Below, piece by piece: positions 7,995 through 16,164 of a stretch of 64,000 nt of DNA. A program made the position numbers and the translations under genes. The DNA is taken from positions 806,001 through 870,000 of the forward strand of contig NZ_CANNBM010000001.1 in NCBI RefSeq assembly GCF_947502895.1, written 5' to 3'. Each line of letters starts with the position of its first letter. Position 1 is the first letter of the stretch. The notes beneath the pieces were generated by a model. The model searched no databases. It was not told where the DNA came from and was given only the letters and a program-made list of their open reading frames with translations. This stretch comes from an uncultured Sulfitobacter sp. Its GTDB lineage: Bacteria; Pseudomonadota; Alphaproteobacteria; Rhodobacterales; Rhodobacteraceae.

Positions 7995-8026
7995 ATCCGC
8001 AACCGACGCAGAAAGGGCTCCCGCCC

Positions 8027-9526
8027 ATGTTTGAGAATCTCAGTGAACGCCTCTCCGGAGTCTTTGACCGCCTGACCAAACAAGGCGCGCTATCTGACGA
8101 GGACGTCAAAACCGCCCTGCGCGAGGTCCGCGTGGCCTTGCTTGAGGCCGACGTTTCGCTGCCCGTGGCGCGCGATTTTGTGAACGCAGTGCAGGAAAAG
8201 GCCACAGGCCAAGCCGTCACCAAATCCATCACACCGGGCCAGCAGGTCGTCAAAATCGTGCATGACGCGCTGATCGACGTGCTGCGCGGCGAGGGCGAGC
8301 CGGGCGCGCTCAAGGTTGATAACCCGCCCGCTCCCATTCTGATGGTCGGCCTTCAGGGCGGCGGTAAAACTACTACCACAGCCAAGCTCGCCAAACGTCT
8401 GACCGAAAAAGACGGCAAGCGCGTTCTGATGGCGTCGCTCGACGTGAACCGCCCCGCCGCGATGGAGCAGTTGGCAATCCTCGGCATGCAGATCGGCGTG
8501 GACACCCTGCCCATCGTCAAAGGCGAAAACCCCGTCCAGATCGCCAAACGCACCAAGACCCAAGCAAGCCTCGGCGGCTATGACGTCTATATGCTGGATA
8601 CCGCAGGCCGCCTGTCCATCGACGAAGAGCTGATGACGCAGGTCGAGCAGGTCCGCGATGTGGTCAGCCCCCGCGAAACCCTGCTGGTCGTCGACGGCCT
8701 GACAGGCCAAGACGCTGTGCAAACCGCGCAAAACTTCAACGACCGTATCGGCATCACAGGTGTCGTCCTCACCCGTATGGACGGTGACGGACGCGGTGGT
8801 GCCGCGCTCTCGATGCGCGCCGTCACAGGCCAGCCCATCAAATACGTGGGCCTCGGCGAAAAGATGGACGCGCTCGAGACGTTCGAGCCAGAGCGTATCG
8901 CGGGCCGTATCCTTGGCATGGGCGACATCGTTGCCCTTGTGGAAAAAGCACAGGAAACCATCGAGGCCGAACAGGCCGAAAAGATGATGAAGCGCATGGC
9001 GAAGGGTCAGTTCAATATGAACGACCTCAAAATGCAGCTGGAACAGATGATCAAGATGGGCGGCATGCAGGGCATGATGGGCATGATGCCCGGCATGGGC
9101 AAAATGGCCAAACAGGTCGAGGACGCAGGCCTTGATGACCGCGTCCTGAAACAACAAATCGCCCTCATCAACTCCATGACCAAAAAAGAGCGCGCCAACC
9201 CCGCGCTGCTTCAGGCATCCCGTAAAAAGCGGATCGCCAAAGGGGCGGGCATGGAAGTCTCCGACCTGAACAAGCTGATGAAAATGCAGCGCCAGATGTC
9301 CGACATGATGAAAAAGATGGGCAAAGGCAAAGGCGGCATGATGAAAGCCGCGATGAAACAGATGATGGGCAAGGGCGGCATGGACCCTGCTGCAATGGCC
9401 CAAGGCATGGACCCCAAAGCACTTGAGGCCGCAGCCCGCCAGATGGGCAACTCCAAACTCCCCGGCATGGGCGGCGGTGGCATCACCCTGCCCGCTGGCC
9501 TTTCGGGCTTCGGGAAAAAGAAATGA
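8027..9526 (+). CDS. ffh: signal recognition particle GTPase Ffh
   Basis: The 499-residue SRP54 homologue that binds signal peptides of nascent membrane proteins and docks with FtsY. Order: N domain (1-90), GTPase G domain with GLQGGGKT (108-115), DVNRPAA, DTAGR and TRMDGDGRGG, then the methionine-rich M domain (about 330-490), which has many MMGMMPGMGKM-type clusters for RNA and signal-peptide binding. Its RNA partner ffs lies at 47258. The stop overlaps the next start (ATGA), so it leads a translation-linked cluster. Confidence 0.98.
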   Translation: MFENLSERLSGVFDRLTKQGALSDEDVKTALREVRVALLEADVSLPVARDFVNAVQEKATGQAVTKSITPGQQVVKIVHDALIDVLRGEGEPGALKVDNPPAPILMVGLQGGGKTTTTAKLAKRLTEKDGKRVLMASLDVNRPAAMEQLAILGMQIGVDTLPIVKGENPVQIAKRTKTQASLGGYDVYMLDTAGRLSIDEELMTQVEQVRDVVSPRETLLVVDGLTGQDAVQTAQNFNDRIGITGVVLTRMDGDGRGGAALSMRAVTGQPIKYVGLGEKMDALETFEPERIAGRILGMGDIVALVEKAQETIEAEQAEKMMKRMAKGQFNMNDLKMQLEQMIKMGGMQGMMGMMPGMGKMAKQVEDAGLDDRVLKQQIALINSMTKKERANPALLQASRKKRIAKGAGMEVSDLNKLMKMQRQMSDMMKKMGKGKGGMMKAAMKQMMGKGGMDPAAMAQGMDPKALEAAARQMGNSKLPGMGGGGITLPAGLSGFGKKK

Positions 9527-9855
9527 TCAGCTGCACCGTCAGATACGAAATCGACCCCGACAAATTGGCGGAGTTCGAGATCTACGCAAAAGCGTGGCTG
9601 CACCTTGTCGTCAAACTCGGCGGCACCCATCACGGCTATCACATGCCGCATGAAGGGCCGAACGACATCGCCTATTGCCACTTCTCCTTCCCGTCACTGG
9701 CCGATTACGAGGCCTACCGCGCGCGTATGTGGGACGATCCCGAATGCCTGCGTGCCTATGCCCACGCCAAGGCGACCAAATGTATCCGCCGCTATGACCG
9801 CTCCTTTACCAAGCCGCTGTTCGACGGCGCCACCGTGGATGAGCTGGGCCTCTAA
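9523..9855 (+). CDS. NIPSNAP-family protein
   Basis: A 110-residue protein with the NIPSNAP/dimeric ferredoxin-like fold pattern: an initial strand ISCTVRYEID, the GGTHHGYHMPHEGPND core and FSFPSLADYEAYRARM. The biochemical role of bacterial NIPSNAP proteins is not settled. It overlaps ffh by 4 bp and the next acetyltransferase by 1 bp, so it is translated as part of the ffh operon. Confidence 0.8.
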   Translation: MISCTVRYEIDPDKLAEFEIYAKAWLHLVVKLGGTHHGYHMPHEGPNDIAYCHFSFPSLADYEAYRARMWDDPECLRAYAHAKATKCIRRYDRSFTKPLFDGATVDELGL

Positions 9856-10379
9856 TGAACGCTGTCACCCTCCATATCCCCACGTTGGAGACCGAGCGCT
9901 TGCGCTTGCGCTGCCCGCAATGGAGCGATTTTGAAGCCTTCGCCGCTTTCCGCATGAGTGACCGCGCGATCCATCTGGGCGGTCCCAACACGCGGGTACA
10001 GGCGTTTGACAAACTGGGCGAGATTATCGGCCACTGGCACCTGCGCGGCTATGGCCGCTGGATGGTCGCGGACAAGACAACAGACGCGCCACTTGGCGTT
10101 GTCGGTTGCTTTTACCCAGATGACTGGCCCGAACCGGAAATTGCGTGGTCGGTTTTTAAGCAGGCCGAAGGCCGCGGCATCGCCCAAGAGGCCGCCCGCG
10201 CCTCGCTGGACTATGCGTTTAGCGTGCTGGGCTGGGATACTGCTGTCAGTTGCACCACACCCGAAAACACCCGCTCGGCGGCCTTGGCCCTGCGCCTCGG
10301 TGCTGTGCGCGAAGATGATTTCACCACCGTCGACGGAATGTTGCTGCACGTCTACCGCCACCCGAAGGTGGCAGCATGA
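9855..10379 (+). CDS. GNAT N-acetyltransferase, first of a tandem pair
   Basis: A 174-residue RimJ/RimL-type acetyltransferase. It opens with LHIPTLETERLRLRCPQW and has the acetyl-CoA loop region around EGRGIAQEAARASLDYAF, followed by NTRSAALALRLGAV. Relatives acetylate ribosomal protein N-termini or small molecules; substrate unknown. It ends in VYRHPKVAA, the same as its neighbour, and overlaps it by 4 bp (ATGA). Confidence 0.9.
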   Translation: MNAVTLHIPTLETERLRLRCPQWSDFEAFAAFRMSDRAIHLGGPNTRVQAFDKLGEIIGHWHLRGYGRWMVADKTTDAPLGVVGCFYPDDWPEPEIAWSVFKQAEGRGIAQEAARASLDYAFSVLGWDTAVSCTTPENTRSAALALRLGAVREDDFTTVDGMLLHVYRHPKVAA

Positions 10380-10888
10380 TCTATGATGTCCCCACCCTCC
10401 AGACCGAGCGTCTGACCCTGCGCGCGCCCAAACTGGCCGACGTGCCCGCACTGACCGATTTCTTTGCGTCCGATCGCAGCCACTTTGTCGGCGGGCCGCG
10501 CAGTGCATTTGATGCACGCCGCGGTATGATGGCCGTCTTTGGCAACTGGGCGCTCTACGGGCATGGCATGTGGTACATCGCCGACCGAGAAAGCGATGCC
10601 TTTCTGGGTGGCACAGGCATCTTGAACGGTCCCGACTGGGAAGAGCCTGAACTGGCGTGGTACGTCACAGCCCAAGCCGAAGGTCGCGGAATCGCCTTTG
10701 AGGCGACACAGGCCGCACGCAGCTATGCCGCTCAGCATCTAGGGCTGGACAGCATCGTCAGCTACCCCGCGCCAGACAACAGCCGCTCCATCGCGCTTGC
10801 CACCCGACTGGGTGCCGTGTTCGAACGGGAAGGCACACTCATGGGCGAGACAATGCATGTCTACCGCCACCCAAAGGTGGCCGCATGA
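10376..10888 (+). CDS. GNAT N-acetyltransferase, second of a tandem pair
   Basis: A 170-residue paralogue of the preceding gene, with the same start (VPTLQTERLTLRAPKL), acetyl-CoA loop (AEGRGIAFEATQAA) and C-terminus VYRHPKVAA. The two proteins differ through most of their length, so the duplication is old, but the final 30 bp are almost identical in DNA, which may reflect constraint or gene conversion. It overlaps the upstream gene by 4 bp. Confidence 0.9.
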   Translation: MIYDVPTLQTERLTLRAPKLADVPALTDFFASDRSHFVGGPRSAFDARRGMMAVFGNWALYGHGMWYIADRESDAFLGGTGILNGPDWEEPELAWYVTAQAEGRGIAFEATQAARSYAAQHLGLDSIVSYPAPDNSRSIALATRLGAVFEREGTLMGETMHVYRHPKVAA

Positions 10889-10992
10889 CTTTCAATGCCA
10901 CATCAATGCTGCGACGCGGCGGTGTACAGGGGGTGTACGCCCAGTGTACGCACCGCACCCCCCCGCTGCACACCAAATCGGAGGCCCTATGA
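10885..10992 (+). CDS. possible 35-residue coupling ORF
   Basis: The second GNAT stop overlaps an ATG at 10885 that opens a 35-codon frame (MTFNATSMLRRGGVQGVYAQ...). Its stop in turn overlaps the start of chorismate mutase (ATGA). This chain of 4-bp overlaps suggests translational coupling through the gap. The residue content (Arg, His, Pro, Thr) does not look like a folded protein and the frame spans the GTGTAC repeats, so it may have no product of its own. Confidence 0.3.
   Translation: MTFNATSMLRRGGVQGVYAQCTHRTPPLHTKSEAL
10922..10949 (+). repeat. three GTGTAC repeats at exact 11-bp spacing
   Basis: GTGTAC occurs at 10922, 10933 and 10944, one helical turn apart, 40 bp before chorismate mutase. 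This phasing places the same face of the helix toward a bound protein and suggests a regulatory site. Confidence 0.55.
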
Positions 10993-11291
10993 CCGACGCT
11001 GTAAAACTCGCCGCCGAGGTCCTCAAGGGACACCGCGCCAGCATCGACCGCCTCGATGCCATCCTCGTCTATACATTGGGCGAGCGGTTCAAACACACTC
11101 AGGCTGTGGGGAAACTCAAAGCCGAGCACGACCTTCCCCCGTCCGATCCTACGCGTGAAACCGCACAGATCGAACGGCTCGAAGATTTGGCGAAACGGGC
11201 TGACTTAGACCCCGAATTCGCCAAGAAGTTTCTCAACTTCATCATCGCTGAAGTCATTCAGCACCACGAACAACACCAAGATAAAACCTAA
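10989..11291 (+). CDS. chorismate mutase, AroQ class
   Basis: A 100-residue all-helical protein of the AroQ type that converts chorismate to prephenate for phenylalanine and tyrosine synthesis. The typical pattern is present: R..ID.LD..L...LGERF near 15-32, then VGKLKAEHDLPPSDPTRE (active-site lysine and arginine) and a last helix with IIAEVIQHH. The downstream pathway enzyme prephenate dehydratase is at 42838. It lies 14 bp before rpsP, a placement common in Rhodobacterales. Confidence 0.92.
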   Translation: MTDAVKLAAEVLKGHRASIDRLDAILVYTLGERFKHTQAVGKLKAEHDLPPSDPTRETAQIERLEDLAKRADLDPEFAKKFLNFIIAEVIQHHEQHQDKT

Positions 11292-11305
11292 AGGAAATCA
11301 ATACC

Positions 11306-11710
11306 ATGGCTATGAAAATTCGCCTCGCCCGCGGTGGCTCCAAAAAGCGCCCCTTCTACCGTATCGTTGCAGCAGACAGCCGCATGCCACGCGACGGCCG
11401 CTACATCGAAAAGCTGGGCACATATGCACCCCTGCTGCCAAAAGACAGCGAAGACCGCGTCAAGATGAACATGGAGCGGGTCGAGTACTGGTTGGGCGAA
11501 GGCGCACAGCCAACAGAGCGCGTTCAGCGTATGCTCGAAGCCGCAGGCGCACGCCCCAAAACCGAGCGTAACAACCCGAAAAAAGGCACGCCCGGCAAGA
11601 AAGCCCAAGAGCGCGTTCAGGAGAAGGCAGACAAGGCCGCAGCCGCCGCAGAAGCAGCAGCCGCACCCGCCGAGGAAGCACCCGCAGCAGAAGAAGCAGC
11701 AACCGAGTAA
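11306..11710 (+). CDS. rpsP: 30S ribosomal protein S16
   Basis: A 134-residue S16. The N-terminal 80 residues carry the conserved MKIRLARGGSKKRPFYRIV and the DGRYIEKLGTYAPL motif. A long alanine/glutamate/lysine-rich tail (about 90-134) is a known alphaproteobacterial extension. AAAGGA precedes the start. It begins the rpsP-rimM-trmD-rplS order seen in most bacteria, here interrupted by bluB, a small gene and two sulfotransferase-like genes. Confidence 0.97.
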   Translation: MAMKIRLARGGSKKRPFYRIVAADSRMPRDGRYIEKLGTYAPLLPKDSEDRVKMNMERVEYWLGEGAQPTERVQRMLEAAGARPKTERNNPKKGTPGKKAQERVQEKADKAAAAAEAAAAPAEEAPAAEEAATE

Positions 11711-11740
11711 GCTGCTGTAAATGATAAGGTTTAGCCCGGC

Positions 11741-12370
11741 ATGCACGCGTTTTCTGATGAGTTTCGTGCCGGGCTAGACGATCTGATGCGCTGGCGCCGC
11801 GACGTGCGCCAGTTCCGCACAGACCCCGTGGATGAGGCGCTTGTAACCGAGTGTCTCTCCACCCTCTCCCTTGCCCCCTCCGTTGGCCTGTCAGAACCGT
11901 GGCGCGTTATCCGTGTACGTTCCAAGGCTGCGCGCGCTGCCGCCCTTGAAAACTACCGCCACGCCAATGCAAAAGCTCTGGAGGGTTATGAGGGGGACAA
12001 GGCCTCGCTCTACGCTTCTCTCAAGCTGTCGGGGATGGACCAAGCACCTGAACATATTGCTGTTTTTTGCGATGACAGCACAGCCAAAGGCGCGGGCCTT
12101 GGCGCCGCCACCATGCCCGAGATGCGCCGCTATTCGGTTGTCGGGGCCATCACACTAATGTGGCTGCACGCGCGCACCCGCGGGCTGGGCATCGGCTGGG
12201 TTTCGGTGCTTGATCCGCAGCAGTTGTGCCGTGATCTGGATGCACCACAAGACTGGTCGCTTGTGGCTTACCTTTGCCTTGGCTGGCCAGCCGATGTATC
12301 CCTGACACCAGAGCTTGAAACCAAAGGCTGGGAGGCACGCGCCGCCGCCCTGCATATCGAGGAACGCTAA
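11741..12370 (+). CDS. bluB: 5,6-dimethylbenzimidazole synthase
   Basis: A 209-residue flavin-destroying nitroreductase-fold enzyme that makes the lower ligand of vitamin B12 from reduced FMN. Family motifs include WRRDVRQFRTDPV (18-30), SLAPSVGLSEPWRVI (47-60), MPEMRRYSVVGAI and LGIGWVSVLDP. No other cobalamin genes are in the window, so it sits alone in the ribosomal block. It overlaps the following small gene by 1 bp. Confidence 0.93.
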   Translation: MHAFSDEFRAGLDDLMRWRRDVRQFRTDPVDEALVTECLSTLSLAPSVGLSEPWRVIRVRSKAARAAALENYRHANAKALEGYEGDKASLYASLKLSGMDQAPEHIAVFCDDSTAKGAGLGAATMPEMRRYSVVGAITLMWLHARTRGLGIGWVSVLDPQQLCRDLDAPQDWSLVAYLCLGWPADVSLTPELETKGWEARAAALHIEER

Positions 12371-12519
12371 TGTTTCGACTACTAAAATTCGTGGCCACCC
12401 TTTGCGTCGGGGCTGTGCTGGGCTTTCACCTCAACGGGATGCTGATGCGTGCGGAATGCAGCGCAGGCGAAGGCCAGTGGACAGGCACAATCTGTGTGGA
12501 TTCGGAGCTACTGCAATGA
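12370..12519 (+). CDS. 49-residue small membrane/exported protein
   Basis: The ATG at 12370 overlaps the bluB stop and the stop at 12517-12519 overlaps the rimM start. The product MFRLLKFVATLCVGAVLGFH continues with a short polar tail bearing two cysteines (ECSAGEGQWTGTICVD), which could form a disulfide in the periplasm. One N-terminal membrane segment or uncleaved signal anchor is evident. Close packing on both sides argues for a real gene. Function unknown. Confidence 0.75.
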   Translation: MFRLLKFVATLCVGAVLGFHLNGMLMRAECSAGEGQWTGTICVDSELLQ

Positions 12520-13052
12520 GCGATAGTCACGTCTGTGTTGGTGTGATTTCAGGCGCTTACGGCGTTCAGGGTGAGTTGCGCGTCAAGAGTTTTTGCGCTG
12601 TACCTTCTGATATCGAAAACTATAGCCCGCTTACGGATGAGGCTGGCAATCGCAATTTTGCGCTGGCTATTCTGCGGCCCATCAAGACGGGTTTTTCAGC
12701 CCGCCTGCCAGAAGTTGCCACAAAAGAAGAGGCCGATGCCCTGCGCGGCACCAAGCTCTTTGCGCACCGCGACCAGCTTCCATCTTTGCCGGATGACGAA
12801 TTCTATCATGCCGACCTTATCGGCTGCGATGTCTTTGATACAGGTGGCGTGCTGTTGGGCCGTGTCAAAACCGTGCAGAACAACGGTGCCGACGATCTGC
12901 TGGAGCTTCAGCTGAGCGGCTCGTCCACCACCACATTTCTTCCCTTCACCAAGGCGGCAGTACCAACAGTTGATCTCGCCACACGGCGCATAGTGGCAGA
13001 CCCACCCGAGGGCATCTTGCCAGATGCCGCACCAACAGCGACCGACGGCTAA
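12516..13052 (+). CDS. rimM: 16S rRNA processing protein RimM
   Basis: A 178-residue ribosome maturation factor that binds S19 and helps assemble the 30S head. The RimM beta-barrel domain (VCVGVISGAYGVQGELRVKSF, positions 6-26 by segments) is followed by a PRC-barrel domain with DEFYHADLIGCDV and FLPFTKAAVP. The start at 12516 overlaps the small gene upstream. It leads into the sulfotransferase-like gene after 2 bp. Confidence 0.96.
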   Translation: MSDSHVCVGVISGAYGVQGELRVKSFCAVPSDIENYSPLTDEAGNRNFALAILRPIKTGFSARLPEVATKEEADALRGTKLFAHRDQLPSLPDDEFYHADLIGCDVFDTGGVLLGRVKTVQNNGADDLLELQLSGSSTTTFLPFTKAAVPTVDLATRRIVADPPEGILPDAAPTATDG

Positions 13053-13054
13053 GC

Positions 13055-13843
13055 GTGCCGCGCTTTATCATCCATGCCGGTTTCCACAAGACAGGCACAA
13101 CCAGCCTGCAGCACACCCTGCGCGCCAATCGCGCGGCATTGCGCCCAGACGTCCGCATTGTCTTACGTGGCGGAATGATCCCTCTATGTGAGGCCGCCCG
13201 CGCATATAGTATCAGCCGTGGCGAAGTTGATCTGGGGATGGTGAAATACGAGGCCGCAGAACTGGCGCAAAAACTGGAAAGCGACAGTGCCGAGCAGTTC
13301 ATCATCTCATCCGAGGACCTGTCGGGCCACATGCCATGGCGTCACGGCCTGCGCGATTACAGTGCGGCCCCAAAAGTGATGAAAGCCATCGCTGTTGCGT
13401 TCGAGATGGTCCATCCTGACGCCGAACAAATCTACTTTTTCTCCACCCGCGCTGCAGAGCCATGGTTGCGCAGTTGCTATGCGCAGCATCTTCGCGCGCG
13501 CCGGATGACAATGGAAGAGGACGAGTATCTGACACGTTTCAAACGCTCTGCCGATCTGGCGACAATCGTTGAGCGGGTCAGAGAGGAACTTCCCAAACAC
13601 AAGGTTCTCGCCACTGCACTGGAAGAAATGAGCACGACACCGCTGGGGCCCCTGAACGCGGTACTGGATATTCTGGACGTCCCCTCCGTGCGCCGCGCGA
13701 CTTTTGTCACACCGCCCCCCGGCGCACTGAACGAAACACCGACGCAAGCGATCAAGGACACTCTGCTGCGGCTCAACCGCTCAAAGCTGGATGACGAAAC
13801 TGTGCGTCAGGCGCGACGTGACCTGATGGCGGCCAACCGCTGA
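13055..13843 (+). CDS. sulfotransferase-like P-loop protein, first of twin genes
   Basis: A 262-residue protein starting at a GTG 2 bp after rimM. FIIHAGFHKTGTTSLQ (4-19) matches the 5'-phosphosulfate-binding loop of PAPS-dependent sulfotransferases; ISSEDLSGHMPW (about 85-96) and FFSTRAAEPWLRSCYAQH (about 128-146) match the region of the second, 3'-phosphate loop. The acceptor substrate is unknown; bacterial relatives often act on polysaccharide or lipid. It overlaps its paralogue by 1 bp. Confidence 0.72.
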   Translation: MPRFIIHAGFHKTGTTSLQHTLRANRAALRPDVRIVLRGGMIPLCEAARAYSISRGEVDLGMVKYEAAELAQKLESDSAEQFIISSEDLSGHMPWRHGLRDYSAAPKVMKAIAVAFEMVHPDAEQIYFFSTRAAEPWLRSCYAQHLRARRMTMEEDEYLTRFKRSADLATIVERVREELPKHKVLATALEEMSTTPLGPLNAVLDILDVPSVRRATFVTPPPGALNETPTQAIKDTLLRLNRSKLDDETVRQARRDLMAANR

Positions 13844-14631
13844 TGCCACGCAAAATCGTACTGCATGCGGGGTTTCACAAGACCGGCACATCGACGGTGC
13901 AGGCCGTGCTGCGGGCCAATCGCAAGGCGCTGATGCCCGCTGTTGCGATCCGTCTCAAAGGCCAGATGCAAGAGCTGATCCATGCGACACGCGGCTACTC
14001 TACATACGGCACCGATGAAGCGCTGGACAAGGTCAGCCGCCGTCTGGACGCGCTGCTAACGGATCTGCCTGGAATGCCCCGCCGCACACTGCTGCTGAGC
14101 GCAGAGGAATTGTCGGGCCATATGCCTGGACGCGGTGCCTTGGCCGATTATCGCGCAGCACCCGTCCTGCTGTATTTGATGTGGGAGCGCGCGCGCACGG
14201 CTTTTCCCAACACGCCTGTAGTAATCTGCTTTGGCACACGTAACCCTCAGGACTGGCAGCAATCTGCATGGGCTGAGCATGTCAAATCTTCGGGCATGTC
14301 GCTGGATTTTGAGGCGTTTTGCGCGCAATACCCCGCCGCCCCCGATCTGGACAGAATAGTGCAGAATGTCACCAGCCGTGTACCCGCCCCCGTCCACAGC
14401 TTTGCGCTGGAGGACTGCGCACTGCTGCCCCTCGGCCCTGCTGATCCGGTGCTGGACCTGTGTGATGTGCCCGATGCAATCCGCGCCAGCCTCGTACCCG
14501 CGGCTGCGCAGAACAAGCGGGTCAATGACGCTATGCTCGCGGCGATGCTGGACATTAACCGAACCCATACAGACACTCAGGCCCGCAATGCTGCAAAAGC
14601 CGCGCTTCTGGGCAAAGGAAAACCGCAATGA
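13843..14631 (+). CDS. sulfotransferase-like P-loop protein, second of twin genes
   Basis: Also exactly 262 residues and clearly a paralogue: IVLHAGFHKTGTSTVQ (5-20), LLSAEELSGHMPGRG and FGTRNPQDWQQSAWAEH occupy the same positions. Identity is moderate, so the duplication is not recent. The end overlaps trmD by 4 bp. Two sulfotransferase-like genes between rimM and trmD are unusual and are co-transcribed with translation genes. Confidence 0.72.
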   Translation: MPRKIVLHAGFHKTGTSTVQAVLRANRKALMPAVAIRLKGQMQELIHATRGYSTYGTDEALDKVSRRLDALLTDLPGMPRRTLLLSAEELSGHMPGRGALADYRAAPVLLYLMWERARTAFPNTPVVICFGTRNPQDWQQSAWAEHVKSSGMSLDFEAFCAQYPAAPDLDRIVQNVTSRVPAPVHSFALEDCALLPLGPADPVLDLCDVPDAIRASLVPAAAQNKRVNDAMLAAMLDINRTHTDTQARNAAKAALLGKGKPQ

Positions 14632-15425
14632 CCTCGCCAAACCGCTCCCACGGCAAACAGCGGGTGATGCCCACGCTCAAGCCCCGCGAACTCATGCGTG
14701 ACACTCCTGATTACGTGCATGTCTGGCAGGCGCATGTCCTCACACTGTTCCCCGAGCTTTTCCCCGGTGTTTTGGGCGCAAGCCTGACGGGCCGTGCGCT
14801 GAAAGAAGGCCAGTGGCAGTGCCATGCGCATGATCTGCGCGCCCATGGCCTGACAAAGCACCGCAACGTCGATGATACCCCTGCAGGGGGAGGTGCAGGC
14901 ATGGTGCTGCGTGCCGATGTGGTCGGCCCCGCGATCGAGGCTGTGCAGGGGCGCGCGCAAGGCCGCTGGCCCATCCTCTATATGTCACCGCGCGGACAGC
15001 GCTTTGATCAGGCGATGGCCCGCGATCTGGCAGGTTGTGCGGGCGTGACCATCCTTTGTGGTCGGTTCGAGGGCGTGGACGAGCGGGTGATCGAGCATTA
15101 CGGCATCACCGAAGTCAGCCTCGGTGATTTCGTGATGACCGGTGGCGAACTGGCGGCCCAAGCCATGATTGACGCCACCGTGCGCTTGCTGCCCGGTGTG
15201 CTGGGCAACGCAGAAAGCACCGTGGAGGAGAGCCACTCCGCCGGATTGCTGGAGCATCCGCAATACACCAAACCCGCGCAGTGGCAGGGCCGCGATATCC
15301 CTGCTGTTCTGATGTCCGGCAACCATGCCGAGATTGCGAAATGGCGGCGCGAGATGTCGCACAAGCTGACCCAAGAGCGGCGGCCCGACCTGTGGGCAGC
15401 TCATAAGGCGCGTGAGGATGGCTGA
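14628..15425 (+). CDS. trmD: tRNA (guanine37-N1) methyltransferase TrmD
   Basis: A 265-residue SPOUT methyltransferase that methylates G37 of tRNAs reading CNN and prevents frameshifting. The knot region is clear: YMSPRGQRFDQ, ILCGRFEGVDERVI, SLGDFVMTGGELAA and HPQYTKPAQWQG. The first 30 residues (SPNRSHGKQRVMPTLK...) extend beyond the usual start, so an internal ATG such as the one at 14667 or 14694 is possible; the 4-bp overlap favours 14628. Confidence 0.96.
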   Translation: MTSPNRSHGKQRVMPTLKPRELMRDTPDYVHVWQAHVLTLFPELFPGVLGASLTGRALKEGQWQCHAHDLRAHGLTKHRNVDDTPAGGGAGMVLRADVVGPAIEAVQGRAQGRWPILYMSPRGQRFDQAMARDLAGCAGVTILCGRFEGVDERVIEHYGITEVSLGDFVMTGGELAAQAMIDATVRLLPGVLGNAESTVEESHSAGLLEHPQYTKPAQWQGRDIPAVLMSGNHAEIAKWRREMSHKLTQERRPDLWAAHKAREDG

Positions 15426-16161
15426 TTGGGCCGCACTCGACGCTGAGCTGGCTGAATGGAGCGCGGCGGGCCTGCGCCCGCACCTGTGGTGGCGCGATGA
15501 TGATGCGCAGCAGGTGACACCCGCACTAGAGCAACTTTTGACACTATCGCAGACCCACAAAATACCTGCCCACATCTCTGTCATTCCTGATGGCGTATCG
15601 CCCGATCTGGCGGCGCGTTTGCGCGATACGGATCATACCTTTGTGCTGCAACATGGCCTGCGCCACATCAATCACGAGCCCAAAGGCACACCTGCCTCGG
15701 AGGTGGGCGACACCCGCGATCTGGCGCTGCAACGCGATGATCTGCGCCGTGGATGGGAGATGCTGGAAGCTGTGGCTATGCCCCGCCTGCTGCCTGCCTT
15801 CGTACCGCCGTGGAACCGCATTGGCGATGCTACGCGGCGGCATCTGCCCGATTGGGGCTATACGTTCTTGTCCGCGTATGAAGGGCGCGGGGATGCTGCG
15901 AATGTGGCGGGACTTACCCATGTAGACGCGCACCTTGACCCGATCCGCTGGAAATACGACCGCGTCTTTCGCGGAGAGGACAAGATGCTGACGATGTTGC
16001 TGGACCATTTACGCGCGCGCCGCACGGGGGACGCGGCCAAGTCTATCGGCTATGTCACCCACCACCTGCAAACCAATGCGGCGATCTGGGCCTTTACCGA
16101 CCGCTTGTTCGCGCACACACGCGGGCTGTGGGTATCTGTGCCCAGCATGCAGGAGTTGTAA
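15418..16161 (+). CDS. polysaccharide deacetylase-like protein
   Basis: About 247 residues from the ATG at 15418, which overlaps the trmD end; a GTG at 15412 is the alternative. HLWWRDDDAQQ (about 26-36) and HGLRHINH (about 80-87) match the Asp-Asp and His-x3-His metal-binding motifs of the NodB/polysaccharide deacetylase group, and FVPPWNR (about 130) matches its third motif. The acceptor is unknown. It is followed after 3 bp by a GNAT protein. Confidence 0.7.
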   Translation: MADWAALDAELAEWSAAGLRPHLWWRDDDAQQVTPALEQLLTLSQTHKIPAHISVIPDGVSPDLAARLRDTDHTFVLQHGLRHINHEPKGTPASEVGDTRDLALQRDDLRRGWEMLEAVAMPRLLPAFVPPWNRIGDATRRHLPDWGYTFLSAYEGRGDAANVAGLTHVDAHLDPIRWKYDRVFRGEDKMLTMLLDHLRARRTGDAAKSIGYVTHHLQTNAAIWAFTDRLFAHTRGLWVSVPSMQEL

Positions 16162-16164
16162 GCT

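Noticed and set aside
8090..9403. 437-codon minus-strand frame opposite ffh
   Set aside because: It is antisense to the well-supported ffh gene; histidine/leucine-rich composition comes from its methionine codons. No ribosome-binding site or domain.
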